Of a DNA stretch of 11,766 bases, positions 6,554-11,766 are shown piece after piece. Made by a program: the position numbers and the translations under genes. Within the stretch, counting starts at the first letter, position 1; the number at the start of each line of letters is the position of its first letter. Origin of the DNA: Bradyrhizobium sp. (GTDB taxonomy: Bacteria; Pseudomonadota; Alphaproteobacteria; Rhizobiales; Xanthobacteraceae); assembly GCA_019243075.1 (NCBI GenBank), contig JAFAUV010000002.1:1-11766 (forward strand), read 5' to 3'. Below the pieces are notes generated by a model, which saw only the letters and a program-made list of their open reading frames with translations, searched no databases and was not told the origin of the DNA.

Positions 6554-7234
6554 CGGTCAAGACACCCCGTCATCGACTAGCGTGATCGTGCCGCCCGCCT
6601 GAGACGAGCGGACTCGGTCGTCGTGAATATTGCTGGCTGATTGTTCGCTTCAGAGCGGCCGGATGCCACGCTTCCGGATACCGGCGCGACGATCACAGGT
6701 TTGGCAGGCATGGCTCTGTCCCCAGCGAACTCTCTTGAATGAGTCTACGAGGCGGCGGACAGGTTCGACGTGATGGTGGTCACAAATGCAGAAATCATTG
6801 AGGAATAAGTCCAATCGACGTGGCTGGCGCGGTCCTCTATGGTGCGGCGGCTGTGAACCTTAGATGAACCGTCCAAGAATCAACAAAAACGATGTTTGGA
6901 GACGCCGCCGAAGCTGATCGAGACCCGGATATCTTCGGCAATGCCCCCAATCCCCGGCGCAGGAGGCGTGATGGCCGAACGGGTCGACCCCAACGGGGCG
7001 GGAATCCCGCCGGTTCCCTCATCGACGGCCTCATTCCACGCCGAGGCAACCTTTATATCGTCGATATTCCCTTGGATCGTACCTTTGGGATTGTGCCTGA
7101 CGGCGAACCGACCGCCGTGGTTGAATGTGAGGGCCGGCCGCGCGCATTCCGGCTTGCCACAGGCGGCCGGCTCGACCGCCTGATCGACGCCGGCATTAGC
7201 GGATTGAAATAGGGAAACTGAAGCAAGGTCGGGC
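6554..7234. other. Stretch without a confident gene; possible decayed coding DNA
   Basis: About 680 bases lie between the small minus-strand gene and the aldo/keto reductase. The first part (6554-6890) has no ORF I can support. A short frame near 6746-6809 reads EAADRFDVMVVTNAEIIEE before a stop, which looks protein-like but has no start. The second part (6892-7212) has three overlapping open frames on both strands, none recognisable. No transposase, tRNA or CRISPR pattern was seen. Confidence 0.5.
6892..7212 (+). other. Unresolved ORF, possibly frame-shifted remnant
   Basis: This frame gives 106 residues beginning MFGDAAEADRDPDIFG and ends 22 bases before the aldo/keto reductase start. Its second half (from about 7040, PRRGNLYIVDIPLDRTFGIV onwards) has plausible composition and third-position G/C, whereas its first half is an Arg/Gly-rich low-complexity segment. 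In the first half the neighbouring + frame (starting TTG at 6896) has the more coding-like codons. This pattern could mean a gene with a frameshift near 7030-7050, or chance. I do not recognise either half. Confidence 0.25.
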
Positions 7235-8074
7235 ATGAAATCGAAGGCCTTCGGCAAGGGCGGTCCGAACGTTTCCGTGATCGGGCAGGGCACCTGGTAT
7301 CTCGATCGCGGCGATCGCAAGCAGGCGGTCGCCGCATTACGCCGCGGCATCGAGCTCGGCATGACCCATATCGATACCGCCGAGATGTATGGCGACGCCG
7401 AGCTCGTCATCGCGGATGCGATCGCAGGCCGACGCGACGGGCTGTTTCTGGTCTCCAAGGTGCTGCCCGGCAACGCCTCGCGCCGCGGCACCGTCATCGC
7501 CTGCGAGCGTTCGCTGAAACGGCTGAAGACCGACCGGCTCGATTGCTATCTGTTGCATTGGCGCGGCTCGTACCCACTCGCCGAGACGGTGGCCGCATTC
7601 GAGGAGCTCAGGGCCGCGGGAAAGATCCGCTCCTGGGGCGTCAGCAATTTCGATGCCGGCGATCTCGACGAGATTGTCAGGGTTTCCGGGGAAGGCAAGA
7701 TTGCCTGCAACCAGGTGCTCTATCACCTGAAAGAGCGCGCGATCGAGCATGCGGTGATCCCCTGGTGCGCGAAACACGGCGTCGCCGTGGTGGCCTATTC
7801 GCCGTTCGGCCACAATGATTTCCCCGCTGCCGCAAGCCCGGGAGGCAGGCTCCTGCAGCAGATCGCGGACGCGCATGGGGCGACGCCGCGCCAGGTTGCG
7901 CTGGGCTTCCTGACCCGTGAAACTACGGTGTTTGCGATTCCGAAGGCGGGCAGCACCGAGCATGCCGCGGAAAATGCGAGTGCCGGAAGCCTGACGCTCG
8001 GCGACAGCGAGATCGCGGCGCTGGATGCCGCGTTTCCGTGCCGGGCCAAACCGCGCAGTCTGCCGATGTTGTGA
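7235..8074 (+). CDS. Aldo/keto reductase family oxidoreductase
   Basis: A 279-residue cytoplasmic NAD(P)H-dependent reductase with the (beta/alpha)8 barrel of the aldo/keto reductase superfamily. The catalytic tetrad is visible as D47 and Y52 (in HIDTAEMYG), K75 (VSKV) and H108 (LLHW). The SWGVSNF segment and the C-terminal AIPKAGS motif, which contacts the cofactor's phosphate end, are also present. The length is normal for prokaryotic members. Start ATG at 7235 has AAGG (about 7224-7227) ahead and gives the expected beta-hairpin N-terminus. Substrates of these enzymes cannot be predicted from sequence. It is followed by a 220-base gap with hairpins, so it is probably not in one operon with the transporter gene. 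Confidence 0.93.
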   Translation: MKSKAFGKGGPNVSVIGQGTWYLDRGDRKQAVAALRRGIELGMTHIDTAEMYGDAELVIADAIAGRRDGLFLVSKVLPGNASRRGTVIACERSLKRLKTDRLDCYLLHWRGSYPLAETVAAFEELRAAGKIRSWGVSNFDAGDLDEIVRVSGEGKIACNQVLYHLKERAIEHAVIPWCAKHGVAVVAYSPFGHNDFPAAASPGGRLLQQIADAHGATPRQVALGFLTRETTVFAIPKAGSTEHAAENASAGSLTLGDSEIAALDAAFPCRAKPRSLPML

Positions 8075-8089
8075 GCCGCATGATCCGCA

Positions 8090-8123
8090 CCCCTTAAGGG
8101 GCCGCCGGCGCAAAGGCCGGCCC
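8090..8123. repeat. Adjacent palindromes downstream of the aldo/keto reductase gene
   Basis: CCCCTTAAGGGG (8090-8101) is a perfect 12-base palindrome. It runs straight into a hairpin with arms GCCGGC (8104-8109) and GCCGGC (8116-8121) around GCAAAG. An alternative pairing is GGGCCG (8099-8104) with CGGCCC (8118-8123). Position just after the stop codon suggests transcript 3' end formation or stabilisation, but no T-run follows, so an intrinsic terminator is not supported. Confidence 0.45.
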
Positions 8124-8294
8124 GATTGTCCGAGAAGATCACGGGCAAGACCGACGCCTCTCCTGCGCCTTGACGGATGGCTTCACCGCGTCCCGCGTGG
8201 TGCATATCGGTATCCCGCAATCGGATGTTGCGACCGCGATCCCTTTGGCGTCAGTTGAGGCTCCCTCGATTCGAAATTTCTGCCCGAGTTTGCC

Positions 8295-9335
8295 GTGTCC
8301 CCGCCGCCCGCCGCAGCCGCAAGGCTCGACAGTGCATCGTTGCCGTTGCCTGAGAACAAAGCCGCAGCTGCAAGGTTCGCCGGCGCGCCGTTGTCATCGG
8401 CTGAAGCAAGGCCAGCGGCGCGCCGCGCACCCGCGCGCGCCGACCAGCCGTTCAAGGGCATCGCGCTGATCCTGCTCTCCACCGTCTTCCTCGGCAGCTC
8501 CGATGTGACCTCGAAATATCTCTCGGCGACGCTGCCGTCGGTCGAGATCGCCTGGATCAGATTCCTGGTGTTTGCGATCATCATGATGCCGGCGATGGTG
8601 CCGGGCACAGCGCTCTATTCGCTGCGGACCGGCAGCGCGCCTCTGCAGCTGTTCCGTGGCGCGGCGCTGCTCGGCTCGTCGCTGCTCTTCATCACCGGGC
8701 TGCGTTATCTGCCGATCGCGGCAGCTTCCGCAACCTCCTTTGTCTCGCCGCTATTCGTCACCGCGCTTTCGATCATCTTCCTCTCCGAGGAGGTCGGCAG
8801 GCGCCGCTGGCTGGCGACCGCGACCGGCCTGTTCGGCGTGCTGATCATCCTGCGGCCGGGCACGTCGGCGTTTCACGTCGCGGCCTTCCTGCCGATCGTC
8901 TCGGCGCTGTGCTGGGCCGCCACGCTGATCATGACGCGCATGATGAGCGGCAAGGAGCACTCGTCGACCATCATGACCTATTCGTCGATCGCGGGCGTCG
9001 CGATCCTTACCGCGATGGTGCCGTATGTGTGGGTCGCGCCGAGCTGGCACGACATCCTGTTCGGGATGCTGATCGGCGTGGCTTCCACGGCCGGACAGTG
9101 GATCGTCGTGCTCGCCTTCCGTTACGCCGACGCGTCGGTGCTGGCGCCATTCTCCTACACGCAACTGATGTGGGTCAGCATTCTCGGCTTCCTGGTATTC
9201 GGCGAGGTGCCGGATGGCTGGACCATCGTCGGCGCCAGCTTCATTGTCGCCGGCGGTCTCTACACCGCCCATCGCGAGCGCGTGCGGCGCTCGCAGCTTC
9301 TTGACGTCGCGGCCGAGCCGTCGCCGAACGCCTGA
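8295..9335 (+). CDS. DMT superfamily (EamA/RhaT-like) membrane transporter
   Basis: An inner-membrane protein with about ten hydrophobic segments arranged as two EamA repeats (roughly residues 54-185 and 195-330), as in drug/metabolite exporters. Features include the first helix with STVFLGSSDVTSKY, a mid-protein RPGTSAF loop after the first repeat, and the second-repeat helix ending VFGEVPDG. No ATG is in frame before the first helix. The frame opens after a TGA at 8256-8258 and GTG at 8295 is the most upstream good start, giving 346 residues with a hydrophilic Ala/Pro/Arg-rich extension of about 50 residues. That extension contains a 17-residue duplication. No clear ribosome site precedes 8295, so an internal TTG start giving a shorter protein is possible. 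The substrate is unknown. Confidence 0.88.
   Translation: MSPPPAAAARLDSASLPLPENKAAAARFAGAPLSSAEARPAARRAPARADQPFKGIALILLSTVFLGSSDVTSKYLSATLPSVEIAWIRFLVFAIIMMPAMVPGTALYSLRTGSAPLQLFRGAALLGSSLLFITGLRYLPIAAASATSFVSPLFVTALSIIFLSEEVGRRRWLATATGLFGVLIILRPGTSAFHVAAFLPIVSALCWAATLIMTRMMSGKEHSSTIMTYSSIAGVAILTAMVPYVWVAPSWHDILFGMLIGVASTAGQWIVVLAFRYADASVLAPFSYTQLMWVSILGFLVFGEVPDGWTIVGASFIVAGGLYTAHRERVRRSQLLDVAAEPSPNA
8310..8404 (+). repeat. In-frame imperfect direct repeat in the DMT transporter N-terminus
   Basis: Two 44-base copies (8310-8353 and 8361-8404), 51 bases apart and thus in the same reading frame, begin GCCGCAGC and share most positions. The peptide copies read AAAARLDSASLPLPE and AAAARFAGAPLSSAE. 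Three of the eleven codon differences are synonymous. Confidence 0.6.
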
Positions 9336-9504
9336 CAAGAACGTGGTCCTTCGATAGGGCGCCCCATCTCCGACGTCTATCATGTTTGCGCCGGCGAGAG
9401 CCTCGCGCTGCATCTGATCGAGAGCGAAATCGCCGGCGCGATGCCCTTGCCGTGGCGCCGACCGTTGGACAAGTGCGATTGGCGCGTCATTTGCATCGCG
9501 TCGT

Positions 9505-9532
9505 TTGCATTTGAATCCGCTGCACCTATAGT
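9505..9532 (+). promoter_or_regulatory. Candidate sigma-70-type promoter for the 9566-11649 unit
   Basis: TTGCAT (9505-9510) and TATAGT (9527-9532) are separated by 16 bases, a fair match to housekeeping promoters. Transcription would begin near 9539, inside the inverted repeat at 9533-9546, and would cover the 39-codon ORF, the oxidoreductase and the permease. Confidence 0.4.
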
Positions 9533-9552
9533 CCCCGACATCGGGGGCTTTT
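9533..9552 (+). promoter_or_regulatory. Inverted repeat at the expected start point: operator or weak terminator
   Basis: CCCCGA (9533-9538) and TCGGGG (9541-9546) are perfectly complementary around CA and are followed by GCTTTT. Immediately beside the -10-like TATAGT it could be an operator. Alternatively the short GC stem plus four Ts could be a weak intrinsic terminator for upstream transcription. The stem is short for a terminator. Confidence 0.35.
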
Positions 9553-9565
9553 GAGCAAGGGACGC

Positions 9566-9685
9566 ATGCGGGTTTTTATGATCACGCCGGCCGAAACGGA
9601 CGAGGTCGCCGCTGCCGTCATGTTCCCGTTGTCGAAGGGAGCAGGCCATATCACGGCGCGCTATTTCCGGTCCATGGCGGGCTGA
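9566..9685 (+). CDS. Possible 39-residue small ORF (leader peptide or gene remnant)
   Basis: The ORF starts at an ATG preceded by AAGGGA (9557-9562) and encodes MRVFMITPAETDEVAAAVMF followed by a 19-residue tail ending MAG. It ends 18 bases before the oxidoreductase gene and lies just downstream of a promoter-like sequence, so it would be the first translated ORF of that unit. The N-terminal wording faintly recalls enzymes such as ornithine cyclodeaminases, so a truncated gene is possible; a regulatory leader peptide is another option. I do not recognise it as a known small protein. Confidence 0.35.
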   Translation: MRVFMITPAETDEVAAAVMFPLSKGAGHITARYFRSMAG

Positions 9686-9703
9686 CGCTGGTGTGAGGTC
9701 GGG

Positions 9704-10957
9704 ATGATGTCGGAAACCAGAGGCAACACAGATGTCGTCGTGCTTGGCGCCGGCATCGTCGGCGTGTCGTCGGCCTATGCCGCGCGGCAGCGCGGCCTGT
9801 CGGTAATCCTCGTCGACCGGCGCGAGCCCGGCAGCGAAACCTCCTACGGCAACGCCGGGATCCTGTCGAGCGGCTCGATCTTTCCGCTCAATCAGCCCTC
9901 GCTGTTCGGCAACCTGCCGAAATATCTGACCAACCGGCATCCGGCGCTGCGCTGGGACTTCGGCTGGGCGCTGAAAAATCCGACCTGGATCGCGCAGTTT
10001 CTTGCCAGCGGGCGGGCGTCGCAGACGAGACCGCGTGCGCTCGCGCTGCGCGGCCTGATCAATGCGTCGCTGAAGCTGCATCGGCAATGGATCGTCGAGG
10101 CAGGCGCCGGCGAGCGCATCCGCGAGACCGGCTGGCTGAAGGCGTGGCGCAGCGACAACCTTGCGGCGGCCAAGGCAGATCAGGCCGCGCTGAGCGAATA
10201 CGGTATCAAGAGCGAGCTGCTGGACCGTCAGGGCATTTCCGCGCTCGAGCCGAACATCCTGCCGGTTTACAGCGTCGGCCTCCTGCACAGCGAGACCGCT
10301 TCGGTGGATTCGCCGGGCAACGTCGTGAAGGCCTATGCGCAGATGTTCGCGGGCGCCGGCGGCGATGTCCGACAGGCGGAGATCAGATCGATCGCGCCCG
10401 ATGGCGATGGCTGGCGCGTGATGCTGTCGAATGGCGCGATCCACGCCCGCCATGTCGTGGTCGCGCTTGGCCCGTGGGCGGCCGATCTGCTGCGGCCGCT
10501 TGGCTACCGCGTGCCGCTGGCCTGGGAGCGCGGCTATCACCGCGAGTTCAAGCCGAACGCATCGCGGCAATTGCGTCGCCCGATTCACGATGCCGAAAAC
10601 GCCTTCCTGATGACGCCGATGCAACAAGGCATCCGCGTCACCTCGGGCGTCGAGCTCACCGCGCGCGATGCGCCCTCATGTCATGCGCAGCTCGATCAAG
10701 TGGTGCCGCTCGCGCGCAGCGTGGTCGAGTTCGGCGAGCCCGTCGGCGAGGTCTGGCGCGGCGCGCGGCCGACCCTGCCCGACAGCCTGCCCATGATCGG
10801 CCCCGCGCCGCGGCATAAGGGCCTGTGGCTCGCCTTCGGCAACCAGCATATCGGCTTCACCACCGGACCCGCGACGGGAGACGCGATTGCGGCCATGATC
10901 GCGGGGGCGGCGCCATCGTTCGACACGTCAGCGTTTTCGCCGGCGCGCTATCTCTGA
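9704..10957 (+). CDS. DadA-like FAD-dependent amino-acid oxidoreductase
   Basis: A 417-residue flavoprotein of the DAO/glycine oxidase family, closest in style to D-amino-acid dehydrogenases. Near the N-terminus is the FAD-binding motif VVVLGAGIVGVSSAY (residues 11-25) followed by VDRREPGSETSYGNAG (37-52), whose SYGNAG is typical of DadA-like proteins. The C-terminal RGARPTLPDSLPMIGPAP and the GNQHIGFTTGPATG stretch form the usual second flavin-contact region. It probably oxidises an amino acid or secondary amine to the imino/keto acid and passes electrons to the respiratory chain or oxygen. Two ATGs stand in tandem (9704, 9707); GAGG at 9695-9698 is better spaced for the second. The permease gene begins 23 bases after its stop, so the pair is likely one operon for uptake and breakdown of the same compound. 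The substrate is not predictable, so no symbol is given. Confidence 0.9.
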   Translation: MMSETRGNTDVVVLGAGIVGVSSAYAARQRGLSVILVDRREPGSETSYGNAGILSSGSIFPLNQPSLFGNLPKYLTNRHPALRWDFGWALKNPTWIAQFLASGRASQTRPRALALRGLINASLKLHRQWIVEAGAGERIRETGWLKAWRSDNLAAAKADQAALSEYGIKSELLDRQGISALEPNILPVYSVGLLHSETASVDSPGNVVKAYAQMFAGAGGDVRQAEIRSIAPDGDGWRVMLSNGAIHARHVVVALGPWAADLLRPLGYRVPLAWERGYHREFKPNASRQLRRPIHDAENAFLMTPMQQGIRVTSGVELTARDAPSCHAQLDQVVPLARSVVEFGEPVGEVWRGARPTLPDSLPMIGPAPRHKGLWLAFGNQHIGFTTGPATGDAIAAMIAGAAPSFDTSAFSPARYL

Positions 10958-10980
10958 GAGGCCGGCAGAGGGGGCGGGTG

Positions 10981-11649
10981 ATGCATTACGTCTGGGATTT
11001 CGGCATCCTCTCCAAATACAGCCATCTGTTCTGGCTCGGCCTCGGCTTCACCATCGCCTATACGATCGGCACCATCTTGCTCGGGACCCTGATCGGCCTT
11101 CTCGTCGGCGTGCTCAGGCTCGGCCGCCTTCCCCTGATCGATTGGCTGCTGGTTGCCTATATCGAGCTGTTCCGCTGCACGCCGCTCTTGGTGCAGATCA
11201 TCTGGTTCTATTACGCCTTCCCCGTCGTGCTCGGCGTCAATATCCCGGCGCATGTCGCCGCCGTCAGCGTGCTCTCGCTCTATGGCGGCGCGTTCTATGC
11301 CGAGATCGTGCGCGGCAGCATCGAAAGCGTGCCGCGCGGGCAGTGGGACGCGGCGCGCGCGCTGGGATTGCGTTACTGGCGCATGCTGCGGCTCGTCGTC
11401 ATCCCGCAGGCGCTGAAGCCGATGCTGGCGCCTTATGTCAACCAGTCGGTGACGCAGTTGAAGAACACTTCGCTGGTGTCGGTCATCGCCGTTCCCGATC
11501 TCGTCTACAACGCCACCCTGATCAACGCCGACACCTACCGCCCGCTGGAGGTCTACACCGTGGTGGCGCTGATCTATTTCGCGATCCTGTTTCCGGCGAC
11601 ATTGGTCGGACGGAAGCTGGAGCAGGGCATGACCTACGACAAGGCCTGA
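10981..11649 (+). CDS. Polar amino-acid ABC transporter, permease (HisM/GlnP family)
   Basis: A 222-residue inner-membrane permease of a polar amino-acid importer. It contains the family's N-terminal helix with FTIAYTIGTILLG, the IELFRCTPLLVQIIWFYYAF segment (61-80), and the EAA loop that docks to the ATPase (about residues 107-130, YAEIVRGSIESVPRGQWDAA then RALG). It ends with KLEQGMTYDKA. Start ATG at 10981 follows AGAGGGGG (10967-10974) by 6 bases; an open frame runs further upstream inside the oxidoreductase gene but would add non-family sequence, and GTG at 10978 would add one residue. Such importers usually need a periplasmic binding protein, an ATPase and often a second permease; none is seen here, and a terminator follows directly, so the partners must be elsewhere. 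Confidence 0.93.
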   Translation: MHYVWDFGILSKYSHLFWLGLGFTIAYTIGTILLGTLIGLLVGVLRLGRLPLIDWLLVAYIELFRCTPLLVQIIWFYYAFPVVLGVNIPAHVAAVSVLSLYGGAFYAEIVRGSIESVPRGQWDAARALGLRYWRMLRLVVIPQALKPMLAPYVNQSVTQLKNTSLVSVIAVPDLVYNATLINADTYRPLEVYTVVALIYFAILFPATLVGRKLEQGMTYDKA

Positions 11650-11692
11650 GACGTCGCGCTTTAGATGCAAAAAATACCGCGACGGCGCCTGT

Positions 11693-11720
11693 CGGCACAC
11701 GCCGCGGTGCCGCATTTTTT
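11693..11720 (+). terminator. Intrinsic (Rho-independent) terminator after the permease gene
   Basis: Stem CGGCAC (11693-11698) and GTGCCG (11707-11712) with an 8-base loop is followed by CATTTTTT. A wider pairing is also possible: AAAAAATACCGCG (11669-11681) with CGCGGT (11703-11708) and ATTTTTT (11714-11720), so it may work in both directions. It begins 44 bases after the permease stop. Confidence 0.75.
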
Positions 11721-11738
11721 CCCTCTTGGTGTTGCATA

Positions 11739-11765
11739 CACGCGACAGTTGCGCGTGCGCACTGT
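11739..11765. repeat. Overlapping inverted repeats at the window end
   Basis: CACGCG (11739-11744) pairs with CGCGTG (11752-11757), and ACAGT (11745-11749) pairs with ACTGT (11761-11765). Lying just past a terminator, they may belong to the control region of the next gene, but the window ends here. Confidence 0.35.
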
Positions 11766-11766
11766 G

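Larger units (their letters stand above)
9336..9565 (+). other. Intergenic region with coding-like remnant
   Basis: After the transporter stop, the same frame stays open for 72 codons to a TGA at 9552-9554. From about 9366 it reads RPISDVYHVCAGESLALHLI and so on with strongly coding-like third positions up to about 9480, yet it has no start codon of its own with a ribosome site and no family I recognise. This looks like the remains of a gene or a deletion scar. The end of the stretch holds a promoter-like sequence and an inverted repeat listed separately. Confidence 0.4.

Noticed and set aside
6880..7497. Minus-strand open frame (205 codons) before and into the aldo/keto reductase
   Set aside because: Half of it is antisense to the reductase; the remainder is low-complexity and not recognisable, so it was not called as a gene.
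9380..10627. Minus-strand open frame (415 codons) opposite the DadA-like gene
   Set aside because: It covers most of a clear FAD oxidoreductase on the other strand and has no family features.

Overview
The window is GC-rich, with strong G/C bias at third codon positions, and reads as chromosomal DNA of an alphaproteobacterium. The best guess is Bradyrhizobium or a close relative. The main reason is the gene order nitrate transporter (NarK) - single-domain haemoglobin (Bjgb) - flavoprotein (Flp) - assimilatory nitrate reductase (NasC), which is the nitrate-assimilation / NO-detoxification operon known from Bradyrhizobium. A dispersed palindromic element of the kind common in Bradyrhizobium intergenic DNA also sits inside this operon. 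No rRNA, tRNA, CRISPR array, transposase or phage gene was seen.

Layout. Positions 1-375 are non-coding and unusually rich in inverted and direct repeats, including a perfect 39-base palindrome, and carry a near-consensus sigma-54-type site. Positions 376-6278 hold narK-bjgb-flp-nasC, all on the + strand; the last three genes are separated by only 6-7 bases. Positions 6279-7234 hold one small minus-strand gene of unknown function (6347-6553) and a stretch with no confident gene but signs of decayed coding sequence. Positions 7235-8074 encode an aldo/keto reductase and 8295-9335 a DMT/EamA-family transporter with a non-ATG start and an internally repeated N-terminal extension. Positions 9336-9703 contain coding-like debris, a sigma-70-like promoter with an inverted repeat at its expected start point, and a 39-codon ORF. 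Positions 9704-11649 form a pair: a DadA-like FAD amino-acid oxidoreductase and a polar amino-acid ABC permease, closed by a convincing intrinsic terminator (11693-11720).

How the genes work together. NarK imports nitrate (and probably exports nitrite). NasC reduces nitrate to nitrite in the cytoplasm. Flp is an NAD(P)H-dependent flavoprotein that most likely supplies electrons to NasC, possibly through NasC's own C-terminal [2Fe-2S] domain, and possibly also to the haemoglobin. Bjgb removes nitric oxide formed as a by-product. Assimilatory nitrite reductase (nirA) and the nasS/nasT regulators are not in the window. The second half is a separate set of metabolic and transport genes. The oxidoreductase plus permease suggest uptake and oxidation of an amino acid or amino-acid derivative, but the substrate cannot be read from the sequence.

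I found no convincing wholly new biological system. The items most worth checking are the palindrome-rich region upstream of narK, the globin's apparently replaced Glu, the repeat element inside the operon, and the small ORFs at 6347-6553 and 9566-9685.
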